The translations under genes and the position numbers were made by a program. Shown piece by piece: positions 38,201 through 46,697 of a DNA stretch of 52,253 bases; the first letter of the stretch is position 1, and the number at the start of each line of letters is the position of its first letter. Under the pieces are notes generated by a model. It was not told the DNA's origin and made no database searches. It was given only the letters and a program-made list of their open reading frames with translations. The stretch is from Moraxellaceae bacterium REDSEA-S32_B1. GTDB taxonomy: Bacteria; Pseudomonadota; Gammaproteobacteria; Pseudomonadales; Moraxellaceae. The DNA lies in assembly GCA_001626925.1 (NCBI GenBank), contig LUOR01000079.1, positions 1 through 52,253 of the forward strand, read 5' to 3'.

Positions 38201-38398
38201 AGTGACCTGTAAAGAGACTTCTTCTGCCGTTGCACCTGGCCAATAGGTCTGCACCACCATCACCTTAAAGGTAAACGGTGGGTCTTCACTTTGCGATAGA
38301 TTGGAATAAGAAATAAAACCCAAAACCGCTAAAAGCACCATAAAATAAAGCACTAAGCCTTTATTTTTCAGTGCCCACTCTGAAAGATTAAACGACAT
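35249..38398 (-). CDS. RND efflux pump inner-membrane transporter
   Basis: A 1049-residue RND permease with twelve helices and two large periplasmic loops. The N-terminal half begins SEWALKNKGLVLYFMVLLAVLGF. Central helices carry ALGLLVDDAIIAVEMM with the Asp-Asp proton relay, and the C-terminal half ends with VLTLFFLPAVYAAWF. The overall sequence is of the HAE-1-like group, nearer to the less-studied TriC/VmeH-like branch than to AdeB. It exports hydrophobic compounds with protons as driving force; the substrates are unknown. It follows the adaptor gene after three bases. No outer-membrane channel gene follows, so it must use one encoded elsewhere. Confidence 0.92.
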   Translation of the reverse strand: MSFNLSEWALKNKGLVLYFMVLLAVLGFISYSNLSQSEDPPFTFKVMVVQTYWPGATAEEVSLQVTDRIEKTLMETGKYERITAYSRPGESMVTFVAKDSMRSAQIPDVWYDVRKKVGDMKHELPQGVQGPFFNDEFGDTFGNIYVLTGADYNYGVLKEYADRLQLQLQRVADVGKVELVGLQDEKIWVEISNTKVVNLGIPPNEIQQALSAQNSVSSTGYFETGSDRIQLRVSGEINSVDELREMPLLVGDRTIKLGDVAEVYRGFSEPAQPRMRFMGENGIGIAVSMRKGGDILALGENLEAEFARLQDTLPVGMSLSKVSDQPVAVKRSVNEFMKVLAEAVIIVLLVSFFSLGFRTGLVVAFSIPLVLAMTFAGMNMFDVGLHKISLGALILALGLLVDDAIIAVEMMAIKMEQGYSRLKAAGYAWTSTAFPMLTGTLITAAGFLPIATAQSGTGEYTRSIFQVVTIALVVSWVAAVVFVPYLGAKLLPDFQNMRQQAPWYQRLWAKLRKQPAPQAPSHHDQHNAHHDPYQTKFYQRFRQMVNACVQYRKTVIVATILVFVGSLALFKTVPQQFFPPSNRAEILIDLKLEEGASLKATEQAVQKVEQFLKTQDGIDNYVAYVGTGSPRFYLPLDQQLPQASFAQFVVLASTLEERNEIRQNLDQKLREILPQVRTRVSLLENGPPVGYPVQYRVSGEDVGEVRKWAQQLASTLGEQADVTNVHLDWGEPSKIIYLNVDQDRARQMGVSSQNLANFLSSSLTGSVIDQYREKRELIEIRMRGEADERIDVGALASLAVPTNNGGSVPLAQIAKIEYRFEDGLIWHRNRLPTITVRADMRTEKQPATFIAEMMEKVDALRQQVPNGYLIEVGGTVEESARGQQSVNAGMPLFLAVVFTLLMLQLKSISRSIIVLLTAPLGIIGVTVFLLLFGKPFGFVAMLGTIALSGMIMRNSLILIDQIEQDIAAGADRWTAIIESTVRRFRPIILTALAAVLAMIPLSRSIFFGPMAVAIMGGLIAATVLTLFFLPAVYAAWFKVKKEERVEHRT

Positions 38399-38401
38399 GA
38401 T

Positions 38402-39595
38402 TTAACCCTCCGATGCGGTTTTTTGAGTCGAAGCTGATGCTTTCTGAATTGGGCTAGTTTGTGTCTGATTATTGCTTTGCTGTGTTGTATTGTCTTGAAG
38501 AGAAACTGGTCTGTTATTGACATCCACTAGACGTACTTTTTGTTTCTCACGGAGCAAATGCACACCACCAACCACGACCCATTGATCAGGCTCTAGACCC
38601 GCCATGACTGGGACACGGTCATGTTTATATTCGCCTAGTTGCACCCACGTCCGTTTCAAAGTTTGATTTGGATTGACCACCCACACATACGGCTTTTCAT
38701 CAATCGCAGAAACACTCGATAACGGAATACTCAGCTGAGCATCTGTTGCAGTTTGGAAATAGACACGTGCACTTTGTCCAAGCTGTATCGCTTGGTTTCG
38801 ATCTCGTAGTGCAACTTTGACTTGGAAAGTACGACTTTGATCTGCCGCAGGCGCAATCTCACGCACATACCCATCAAAGCGTTGATCAGGTGCAGACCAT
38901 AGGCTCACCGTTGCCGATTGACCGACACGCAAATCACGCACCGCATTTTCTGCAACACCGATCAGCACTTCACGCTCACCGTCCAAAGCAAGTTGATACG
39001 CTGTCTGACCAGCTGCAACCACTTGCCCAACTTCAATCTCACGGCTGGTAATCACGCCATTTTTGTTAGCACGAAGTTGATTGTATTGGCTTTGGTTTTG
39101 TGCCATGGCATAGTTGGATTGGGCTTGTTTTAAGCTCGACTGCGCCGATTTATATTGATTTTCAACACTGTCATATTGCGAGCGACTGACCGCATTGTCA
39201 GGTAAAAGTTGCTGAAATCGTTTAAGTTCAGTCTGTGCCGTAGCATGTGCAGCTTGTGCTTGTTCAAGCTGTGCACGAGCTGCGTTCAGTTCAAGGTTGG
39301 CATCTTTGACATCCAATCGTGCCAGCACCTGCCCCACTCGGACACGATCACCGATATCGACTGATCTTTCAACAATTTGACCGCCAACACGAAATGCAAG
39401 ATTAGTTTGTTGACGCGCTTGGACTTCGCCAGCGTAGCTATGTAGCTGTTGGCTACTGGTTTTGGGCTGAGTCACCATGACGATTTTCACCTGTTCTGGC
39501 GCTTGCTCTTGTTTGCTACACCCTACCATGACCAAGCTGAGCAATACTGCAATACTGGTCGTTGTCCAAACCCCAAAATGCTGTCGTTTATTCAT
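38402..39595 (-). CDS. RND efflux pump periplasmic adaptor (membrane fusion protein)
   Basis: A 397-residue lipoprotein-type adaptor. The N-terminal signal ends in VMVGCSK (lipobox Cys near residue 26). It has a lipoyl-like segment (SYAGEVQARQQTNLAFRVGGQIVERSVDIGDRV), a helical hairpin rich in Gln/Ala (about 100-165), a beta-barrel domain and a Gln/Thr/Ser-rich tail. It links the RND pump to an outer-membrane channel. ATG 39595 is preferred over GTG 39604 because AAAGAG lies eight bases upstream of it. It is first in the operon, divergent from the TetR gene. Confidence 0.9.
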   Translation of the reverse strand: MNKRQHFGVWTTTSIAVLLSLVMVGCSKQEQAPEQVKIVMVTQPKTSSQQLHSYAGEVQARQQTNLAFRVGGQIVERSVDIGDRVRVGQVLARLDVKDANLELNAARAQLEQAQAAHATAQTELKRFQQLLPDNAVSRSQYDSVENQYKSAQSSLKQAQSNYAMAQNQSQYNQLRANKNGVITSREIEVGQVVAAGQTAYQLALDGEREVLIGVAENAVRDLRVGQSATVSLWSAPDQRFDGYVREIAPAADQSRTFQVKVALRDRNQAIQLGQSARVYFQTATDAQLSIPLSSVSAIDEKPYVWVVNPNQTLKRTWVQLGEYKHDRVPVMAGLEPDQWVVVGGVHLLREKQKVRLVDVNNRPVSLQDNTTQQSNNQTQTSPIQKASASTQKTASEG

Positions 39596-39677
39596 GTTTT
39601 GCACTCTTTATTCCGCGTCGATCCACGCTTTTGCGATTTCATGCGAGCGATGTTTTATCACAATGCTTCGCAATTTA

Positions 39678-39693
39678 TATACTATAGAGTATA
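39678..39693. promoter_or_regulatory. Candidate TetR operator between the efflux operon and its regulator
   Basis: Perfect 6-base arms TATACT and AGTATA flank ATAG. It lies in the divergent gap about 80 bases before the adaptor gene and 110 before the regulator gene, the expected place for an operator acting on both. Confidence 0.45.
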
Positions 39694-39801
39694 ATAATTG
39701 TTGCTATTGTAAGCTAGAGATTTTTTTATGGCTGTACAGTCAATTATGTAACTGACTTCCGCTTGTTAAATCTCTGATTTTGTTTTCGCTGTCTTTGAGA
39801 A

Positions 39802-40431
39802 ATGTTCAACATGCAACCTCAAGTTGGTCGTCCAAAAGATTTGAAAAAGCGCCAAGCCATTTTGGAAGCTGCGACGCAAAGCTTCTTAAGCACTGGCTAT
39901 GAAGGTACAAGCATGGATAGCATTGCTAAACAAGCAGGCGTATCGAAGCTCACGGTGTACAATCATTTTCAAGATAAAGCGCATTTATTTGGTGCAGCCA
40001 TTGCGATGGTTTGCGATCAGCGATTGCCAAAGCATTATTATCAGCTTGATACAAACAAGTCGGTCGAAGCGCATTTGAATGATTTGGCAGTGGCATTTTT
40101 AAAGATGCTTTATAGTGAAGAAGCGATCAAACTGCATCAGCTGATGACCAGTCTAGCGAGCCAAGCCCCTGAATTAGTGACCTTATTTTATAATGCGGGT
40201 CCACAACAAACTCGTACGAACTTACTCTCGTTATTTCAACAATTTCAACAACAGCAATTGATCGAAATGGATGATGAATCCCTTGCCATTGATTTGTTTT
40301 GCAGTCTAATGACCGATGTGCATCATGATCGAGTATTGTGGGGCATTGATTCAGTGCCGAATCTTGCGCAAATCCAAGCCAAAGTAAATAAACAATTGAC
40401 GATTTTTTTTAAAGTCTATCCTGTACGTTAG
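39802..40431 (+). CDS. TetR/AcrR family transcriptional regulator
   Basis: A 209-residue regulator. The N-terminal helix-turn-helix domain reads RQAILEAATQSFLSTGYEGTSMDSIAKQAGVSKLTVYNHFQDKAHLF (written here only as a description of residues 17-63), and the C-terminal ligand-binding domain is all-helical. By position it probably represses the divergent RND operon and itself, releasing DNA when it binds a pump substrate. Start is ATG 39802 or 39811; neither has a strong Shine-Dalgarno sequence. Confidence 0.9.
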   Translation: MFNMQPQVGRPKDLKKRQAILEAATQSFLSTGYEGTSMDSIAKQAGVSKLTVYNHFQDKAHLFGAAIAMVCDQRLPKHYYQLDTNKSVEAHLNDLAVAFLKMLYSEEAIKLHQLMTSLASQAPELVTLFYNAGPQQTRTNLLSLFQQFQQQQLIEMDDESLAIDLFCSLMTDVHHDRVLWGIDSVPNLAQIQAKVNKQLTIFFKVYPVR

Positions 40432-40675
40432 AATTCACTATCCAACGCTTAAAAATGTCACGCTTTTTGCTTCATAAAACGCATAAATTAAAGTCACTTA
40501 TAAAGTTTATTTCACATCGTACACGTTTACATACAATCTATATCAGACTTTAGCAGGACAGATTTGTGGCAAGATCGCTAAAGCGAGTAGACTAAATCAG
40601 ATAAATTGAAACAAGTACATTAAAGCAAAGCAGTTGTTAAGATTTTTACCAAGTTTTTAAGGAGCTATCAAGATC

Positions 40676-43369
40676 ATGAGTCAATCCGAAATCGATGTTG
40701 AACTACGAGATGATGTGCGTATACTGGGAACTTATTTGGGTGATACATTAAAACAACACGTCGGACAGACACTCTATGATCAGGTCGAACATATTCGCAA
40801 ATATGCCAAAGGCGCACGAGATGGCGATGCGCAAGCTCAGCAAGAGCTTGAAGATTTTTTACAACATTTAAGTGATGAAGACGCACTCCCATTGAGCCGT
40901 GCTTTTACTCATTTTCTCAACTTTGCCAATATCGCTGAGCAGTATCATGGTGTGCGTCAGCGTCGTCGTAATCAATTTGATTTAGATGGCGATATGCTCA
41001 ATCAAAGCAACGTCTTACAGCAACTTTTTAAACTCACTCAATCTGAAAATATTAATAAGCAAACGCTATTTGACAGCATCTGTAATTTGCATATTGAACT
41101 GGTATTGACAGCACATCCAACTGAAGTCAGCCGACGCACGCTGATTCAGAAATATGATGATATTAGCCGTTGTCTTGCAGAACTCGATCAACGCAAACTC
41201 ACGCCGATTGAGCAAGCACAGCTCGAATCTGAATTACAACAAGAAATCACCGCTGCTTGGCAGACCGATGAAATTCGTCAGAAGCGCCCTACACCTGTCG
41301 ATGAAGCGAAATGGGGATTTACCACCATTGAACAAACCCTTTGGACGGCTGTACCGAAATTTATCCGTGAACTTGACCAGTTGGTATTGAAGCACTGTGG
41401 AGAGCGTTTGCCACTCGATAGTGCACCGATTCGCTTTGCTTCATGGATGGGTGGCGATCGTGATGGCAATCCAAATGTCACGCACAAAGTCACTGAAGAA
41501 GTGCTGTTACTTTCACGTTGGAAAGCAGCAGATTTATTTTTAAAAGATATTGAAAATCTGCGTTGGGAGCTCTCCATGCAACAATGCACGGAGGAGTTTG
41601 CAGAGAAAGTCAATCACCATGTTGAGCCGTATCGTGAACGCTTACGTGATTTGCGAGATCGCTTGCAATTGACCTTGAAATGGTTAGATGCACGACTACA
41701 TGGACAAAGCAATTTAGATGATTCAGGCGTTTTGCAGTCTACATCTGAGTTACTTGAGCCTTTACACGACTGCTATCAATCGCTTGTAAACAGCAAAATG
41801 CAAAATATTGCCGATGGCTTGCTCCTCGATGTGATTCGACGTGCCAATTGTTTTGGTATTGAACTGTTAAAGTTAGACATTCGCCAAGAATCGACTCGTC
41901 ATCGTCAAGCTGTGAGTGCGATTACCGCTTTTCTTGGTTTAGGTGAATTTTCTACATGGAGCGAACAAGCCAAACAAACTTGGCTGATACAGGAACTTGC
42001 CAATAAACGTCCATTATTACCGCATCAGCTTGAACTGAGCGACGACGATGCGCTCGACAATGATGAGGTGCAAGAAGTCTTAGCCACAGTGAAAATGTTA
42101 GCACAACAACCTCATGAGTCACTTGGCGCATATATCATTTCGATGGCGGAATATCCGAGTGATGTGCTCGCTGTGATGTTGTTGCAAAAAGAAGCAGGTG
42201 TGACGAAACCGCTACGTGTTGTGCCACTGTTTGAAACCTTAGATGACCTCGATCGAGCCGCATCAAGTATTGATCAATTACTGAATATTCCGTGGTACAA
42301 ACAGCGCATTCAAGGCAAACATGAGGTGATGATTGGCTATTCTGATTCTGCCAAAGATGCAGGCTTTATGTCGGCAAATTGGGCGCAATACCGTGCACAG
42401 GAACAGCTCACAGACGTTGCGCAAAAGCACGGCATTCAATTGACCTTATTTCACGGTCGTGGTGGTTCAATCAGTCGAGGCGGTGCGCCAACGCATCAAG
42501 CCCTCTATGCACAGCCACCAGGTTCGATCAAAGGTGCAATTCGTGTCACCGAACAGGGCGAGATGATCCGTTTTAAATTTGGTTTAGAGCCAATCGCCAT
42601 TCAGAATTTAGAAATTTATTGTGCTGCTACCCTCAAGGCGACCTTACTGCCACCGCCAAAGCCTGAGCCTGCTTGGCGAGATTTAATGCACACGATGACC
42701 GCAGAGTCGGTACAACTGTATCGTAAAACAGTGCGTGAACATCCTGATTTTGTCCGTTATTTGCGTACTGTGACACCAGAGTTAGAACTACAAATGTTAC
42801 CGCTGGGCTCACGTCCTGCGAAGCGTAAAGTCGGTGGTGGCATTGAGTCTTTACGTGCAATTCCGTGGGTGTTTGCATGGACGCAAATTCGCTTGATGCT
42901 CCCTGCATGGCTTGGTACAGGTGCTGCGATTGAACATGCGCTTGATGCACAGCAAAAAGACACCTTACTCACCATGTTGGAAAAGTGGCCTTATTTCAAT
43001 ACCTTAATTGACATGTTGGAAATGGTCTTGGCAAAGGCTGATCCACGTATTGCACAATATTATGAGGCTCATCTGACCGATGATCCTGCGTTGATCGAAC
43101 TCGGGCAGAGCTTGCGTGATCGACTCGACAAAGCGGTAGAAACTTTACTACAGCTCAAATCTGAATCTGCATTGAAAGGTGATAAAGACAACTTTGATCA
43201 ATCCATGCGTGTGCGCAAAACCTATTTACTGCCATTACATCTATTACAAGCAGAGTTGATGCGCCGTCGTCGACAATACCTTGAACAAGGACAAGAGCAG
43301 ACACCAGTTGATCATGCGTTGATGGTAACCATTGCAGGGATTGCGGCAGGATTGCGTAATACGGGATAA
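40676..43369 (+). CDS. ppc: Phosphoenolpyruvate carboxylase
   Basis: An 897-residue enzyme of normal family length. It has the LTAHPTEVSRRT motif with the catalytic His (near residue 143), the SWMGGDRDGNPNVT motif, the GYSDSAKDAGFMSANWAQY motif and the glycine-rich loop FHGRGGSISRGGAP. The C-terminus ends AGIAAGLRNTG as in all members. It carboxylates phosphoenolpyruvate to oxaloacetate to refill the citrate cycle. AAGGAG lies about ten bases before the ATG. A repeat and a terminator follow the stop. Confidence 0.97.
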   Translation: MSQSEIDVELRDDVRILGTYLGDTLKQHVGQTLYDQVEHIRKYAKGARDGDAQAQQELEDFLQHLSDEDALPLSRAFTHFLNFANIAEQYHGVRQRRRNQFDLDGDMLNQSNVLQQLFKLTQSENINKQTLFDSICNLHIELVLTAHPTEVSRRTLIQKYDDISRCLAELDQRKLTPIEQAQLESELQQEITAAWQTDEIRQKRPTPVDEAKWGFTTIEQTLWTAVPKFIRELDQLVLKHCGERLPLDSAPIRFASWMGGDRDGNPNVTHKVTEEVLLLSRWKAADLFLKDIENLRWELSMQQCTEEFAEKVNHHVEPYRERLRDLRDRLQLTLKWLDARLHGQSNLDDSGVLQSTSELLEPLHDCYQSLVNSKMQNIADGLLLDVIRRANCFGIELLKLDIRQESTRHRQAVSAITAFLGLGEFSTWSEQAKQTWLIQELANKRPLLPHQLELSDDDALDNDEVQEVLATVKMLAQQPHESLGAYIISMAEYPSDVLAVMLLQKEAGVTKPLRVVPLFETLDDLDRAASSIDQLLNIPWYKQRIQGKHEVMIGYSDSAKDAGFMSANWAQYRAQEQLTDVAQKHGIQLTLFHGRGGSISRGGAPTHQALYAQPPGSIKGAIRVTEQGEMIRFKFGLEPIAIQNLEIYCAATLKATLLPPPKPEPAWRDLMHTMTAESVQLYRKTVREHPDFVRYLRTVTPELELQMLPLGSRPAKRKVGGGIESLRAIPWVFAWTQIRLMLPAWLGTGAAIEHALDAQQKDTLLTMLEKWPYFNTLIDMLEMVLAKADPRIAQYYEAHLTDDPALIELGQSLRDRLDKAVETLLQLKSESALKGDKDNFDQSMRVRKTYLLPLHLLQAELMRRRRQYLEQGQEQTPVDHALMVTIAGIAAGLRNTG

Positions 43370-43381
43370 ACTCAGAAATAT

Positions 43382-43491
43382 AGTCGAAGCAATTGACTTC
43401 TGATACAAGGCAACCGAGTGAAGGTGTACGAGTGGTACTGCGAACGAGGTTAACGATGTAGCAGATTTGAAGTACTTTGACGATTCATAAA
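43382..43491. repeat. Imperfect inverted-repeat element after ppc
   Basis: The ends AGTCGAAGCAATTGACTTCT and the complement of the last 25 bases agree in about 17 of 25 positions, and a small hairpin GTAC/GTAC lies near the centre (about 43425-43440). The whole, about 110 bases, can fold into a long stem. It has no coding potential. Its layout is that of a dispersed intergenic repeat; I believe similar sequences recur in Acinetobacter genomes, but no second copy is in this window. Confidence 0.5.
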
Positions 43492-43501
43492 AAAAGCACA
43501 G

Positions 43502-43549
43502 ATTGCCTAATGCAAGCGCACGCCACACCTGCTAGGATTAGGCAATTTT
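43502..43549 (+). terminator. Rho-independent terminator after ppc
   Basis: ATTGCCTAAT (43502-43511) pairs with ATTAGGCAAT (43537-43546), followed by TTTT. The 25-base loop may hold a second small stem. It ends just before the dedA start. Confidence 0.65.
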
Positions 43550-43568
43550 CTTATTTGAATGAAACGCA

Positions 43569-44198
43569 ATGTATTTGCTCGATTTTATTTTGCATGTCGA
43601 TCAACACTTGGTCGAGTTTGTCACCAATTATGGTACTTGGATTTACGGCATCTTATTTCTGATCATTTTCGTCGAAACTGGCTTAGTGGTCATGCCATTT
43701 TTACCAGGTGATAGCTTGCTTTTTGCTGCGGGTGCGCTTGCTGCCACAGGGGCAATGGATCCATTTTTACTGACTTTTTTATTGTTTATCGCTGCCGTAC
43801 TTGGCGACACCTTGAACTATCATATTGGTAAATATATCGGCCCTCGTGTCTTTAACATCGAGACACGTTGGATCAACAAAGAATACTTGTTTAAAACTCA
43901 AGCTTTCTTTGAGAAGCATGGTGGTAAAACCATTATTTTCGCTCGTTTTATTCCCTTTGCTCGGACGTTTGCACCTTTTGTTGCAGGGGTCAGCTCGATG
44001 AATTATAAATATTTTTTAAGCTATAACGTCATTGGAGCGATCTGTTGGGTGGCATCATTTATCGCTTTAGGTTACTTATTTGGCAATATTCCTGCGGTCA
44101 AAGACAATTTCACTTTGGTCATCTTCGGCATTATTTTCCTCAGTATCTTACCTGCGATCATCACCTTTATCCGTGAGCGAATGAAAAAACGGGCTTAG
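43569..44198 (+). CDS. DedA family membrane protein
   Basis: A 209-residue inner-membrane protein with four to six hydrophobic segments. The DedA/VTT-domain features are LIIFVETGLVVMPFLPGDSLLFAAGALAA, FARFIPFARTFAPFVAGVSSMNYKYF (conserved Arg-Phe-x-Pro and Gly) and a basic C-terminus. DedA proteins move lipid carriers such as undecaprenyl phosphate or affect proton-linked membrane homeostasis; which applies here is not shown. The gene is only four bases from the convergent epimerase-like gene, so there is no room for a separate terminator. Confidence 0.9.
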   Translation: MYLLDFILHVDQHLVEFVTNYGTWIYGILFLIIFVETGLVVMPFLPGDSLLFAAGALAATGAMDPFLLTFLLFIAAVLGDTLNYHIGKYIGPRVFNIETRWINKEYLFKTQAFFEKHGGKTIIFARFIPFARTFAPFVAGVSSMNYKYFLSYNVIGAICWVASFIALGYLFGNIPAVKDNFTLVIFGIIFLSILPAIITFIRERMKKRA

Positions 44199-44202
44199 TT
44201 TC

Positions 44203-45024
44203 TTATTTCTCAGCGAATAAAGGATGAGCTGGATATTTCAGCTTATAGCCTGACTGCGCTAAACGATCCGCACATAGTCGTTTGCCTGTGGTCTTTGCAT
44301 CTGAGTGAATCGTTAGCGGTTCACGCTGATTTTGCCCACGAATGAGATTATATAGCTCATACTGTAAAGAGGGACGTTGATCAGTCAGGATATAGCTTGA
44401 TTCGACATTCTCTAAAGTCATTAAATACTGTAAAAAACCAACCAAATCGGCACGATGAATCCGATTCGTCCAATGATTTAAGTGAAGCTGATGTGTTTCT
44501 AAAGCTTTCTTTTTCAGAAATTCACTATGCTCGCGATATAAACCGCTTGGACGGATGATGGTCAATTTTTCTTGCCAATAGGCTGACCACAGTTGCTCTG
44601 CGGCAATCAAGGTCTGACCAATAGAATCATCTGTATTCGGAATACTTTCATCATTAATCCATCGTCCTTGATCTTCGCCATAGACTCTTGTCGATGAGAT
44701 AAAAATGACTTTGTGTACAGGATGATGTTGCAATGCCTGAAATACTGGGCGAGCGGTATCAATGAAAACCTGTTGATAGGCATCAACATTTCGTTCATCA
44801 GGGGAAACGATTACATAGACCCAATCAAAGTTCGGTTGATGGGGTAGATCTAAATCTTGAAGATCTTGTGCAAGATGTTGAATATCATCGTGGGAAAAAG
44901 TTTTTGCTGATCGGCTGACACAGGTGATTTGATGCTGAGCTTGATCATTATTATAAGTGTCTTGAGCGAGTTGTTCAGCTAACGCATGACCGATTTGCCC
45001 ACAACCTAAAATCAAAATATTCAT
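44203..45024 (-). CDS. NAD(P)-binding epimerase/dehydratase-like protein (SDR, YeeZ-like)
   Basis: A 273-residue protein with the Rossmann start ILILGCGQIGHALAEQLA, an extended-SDR middle (KVIFISSTRVYGEDQGRWINDE with Ser and Tyr of the active site, though the usual Lys is not four residues later) and IIRPSGLYR. It resembles the YeeZ group of unknown reaction rather than true sugar epimerases. It is convergent with dedA and divergent from argA. Confidence 0.8.
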   Translation of the reverse strand: MNILILGCGQIGHALAEQLAQDTYNNDQAQHQITCVSRSAKTFSHDDIQHLAQDLQDLDLPHQPNFDWVYVIVSPDERNVDAYQQVFIDTARPVFQALQHHPVHKVIFISSTRVYGEDQGRWINDESIPNTDDSIGQTLIAAEQLWSAYWQEKLTIIRPSGLYREHSEFLKKKALETHQLHLNHWTNRIHRADLVGFLQYLMTLENVESSYILTDQRPSLQYELYNLIRGQNQREPLTIHSDAKTTGKRLCADRLAQSGYKLKYPAHPLFAEK

Positions 45025-45120
45025 GTCAACACACCCTAATCAGCAAATGATTTATTTCTTATCCTAATCGCTTTTTGCTATGCTTGGAAAGTTAAAACCA
45101 CGCTAAAGTTAGAGCAAGTC

Positions 45121-46539
45121 GTGACAAAGCCAGCACAATCCAACACATCAGAAAGCCTTTCACAGATCAATACTTCTGTTGAACAGTCACCTGCGCCTGA
45201 TTCTTCCATACCTAGCTATGTGCATTGGTTTCGTCATGCAGCACCGTACATCAACACCCATCGCAATAAAACATTTGTCTTGATGTTTGCAGGTGAAGCA
45301 ATACAATCTGATAATTTTCAGCACATTATTCATGATATTGCGTTGCTTCATGCGCTTGGAATTCGTCTAGTACTGGTGCATGGTGCACGTCCGCAGATTA
45401 ATCATAATCTCGCTCAGTTGAAGCTTGAAACACCATTTTTAAAACATCGTCGCATTACCACACGTGAGTCTTTGCCTGCGGTACTGAATGCGGTGGGCTC
45501 GATTCGTTTGCAGATCGAAGCTTTACTCTCTATGGGCTTGGCAAATTCGCCTATGTACGGTGCACGTATTGATGTGGTGTCAGGGAACTTTGTCACCGCA
45601 AAACCTTTTGGCATTCATGAAGGTATTGATTTTCAACTGACGGGTGAAGTGCGTGCGATTGATAGTGATGCGATCAATCACAATCTGCAACATGGGCAAA
45701 TCATCTTACTTGGACCAACTGGCTACTCGACCACAGGCGAAGTGTTTAACCTACGTGCAGAAGAAGTGGCGACACGTGCTGCCATAGATTTAAAAGCGGA
45801 TAAATTGATTTTCCTTGGTGAGCAGCGTGGCTTCCTCGATAGCGATCAACGCTTAGTCCGTGAGCTGAATCCTCAGCAAGCACAGCATTATTTAAGTCAT
45901 ATCAACTCGGCAAATAGTGAACAATATTTGCATTTATCAGGTGCGGTACAAGCGTGCCGTGCAGGGGTCAATCGTTGTCATTTATTGTCTTATCATCAAA
46001 ATGGTGCATTACTTGGGGAGCTATTTACACGTGATGGCTTAGGCACGCTAGTCACTGCAATGGGCTATGAGGCGGTGCGTCAGGCAACGATCAACGATGT
46101 CGGTGGTTTATTGAACTTACTGCGTCCATTGGAAGAACAAGGCATTTTGGTCTATCGCTCTCGTGAACGCCTTGAAGATGAGATTGAGCACTTTGCCGTG
46201 ATTGAACGTGATGGGATGATCCTTGCCTGCGCTGCGCTGTATCCGCTCGACAATGAAAGTGAGAATAAAACAGCAACTGGAATAACATCAGCGGAAATTG
46301 CCTGTGTCGCAGTACATCCTGACTATCAAAAGTCCAATCGTGGTGTACAAGTCTTACAGTTTTTGGAGCAACGTGCCAAAGCAGATGGCATCCAGCAACT
46401 GTTTTTGCTAACCACACACACAGGACATTGGTTTATGGAGCAAGGCTTTGAAAAAGTTGAACTCAGTGAATTGCCGAGCGCACGTCAAGCGATGTATAAC
46501 TATCAACGCAATTCACACGTATTTCGTAAACTGATTTAA
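45121..46539 (+). CDS. argA: Amino-acid N-acetyltransferase (N-acetylglutamate synthase)
   Basis: A 472-residue bifunctional-fold protein. An amino-acid-kinase-like domain (about 45-310, with LVLVHGARPQINHNLAQ and ILLGPTGYSTTGEVFNL) binds arginine for feedback control, and the C-terminal GNAT acetyltransferase domain (about 320-472) has EIACVAVHPDYQKSNRGVQVLQFLE and ends in NYQRNSHVFRKLI. It acetylates glutamate with acetyl-CoA, the first arginine step. It starts with GTG at 45121; the first 35 residues are a Ser/Thr/Gln-rich extension with no counterpart in E. coli ArgA (443 residues), and no other start codon precedes the kinase-like domain. Confidence 0.93.
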   Translation: MTKPAQSNTSESLSQINTSVEQSPAPDSSIPSYVHWFRHAAPYINTHRNKTFVLMFAGEAIQSDNFQHIIHDIALLHALGIRLVLVHGARPQINHNLAQLKLETPFLKHRRITTRESLPAVLNAVGSIRLQIEALLSMGLANSPMYGARIDVVSGNFVTAKPFGIHEGIDFQLTGEVRAIDSDAINHNLQHGQIILLGPTGYSTTGEVFNLRAEEVATRAAIDLKADKLIFLGEQRGFLDSDQRLVRELNPQQAQHYLSHINSANSEQYLHLSGAVQACRAGVNRCHLLSYHQNGALLGELFTRDGLGTLVTAMGYEAVRQATINDVGGLLNLLRPLEEQGILVYRSRERLEDEIEHFAVIERDGMILACAALYPLDNESENKTATGITSAEIACVAVHPDYQKSNRGVQVLQFLEQRAKADGIQQLFLLTTHTGHWFMEQGFEKVELSELPSARQAMYNYQRNSHVFRKLI

Positions 46540-46697
46540 TTCCAACTTAATTGCTCGAAAATCTTAATGTGCTGGCAAAATCCATTATTTCTACATAGTT
46601 TTCACGTAAAAATAAAGCCAAATTCATTACTCTGCGTTTGGCATCGGTTATGATGCTTCGTAATAGACGTAAATATAGAACATAGATAGGTTGCTGC

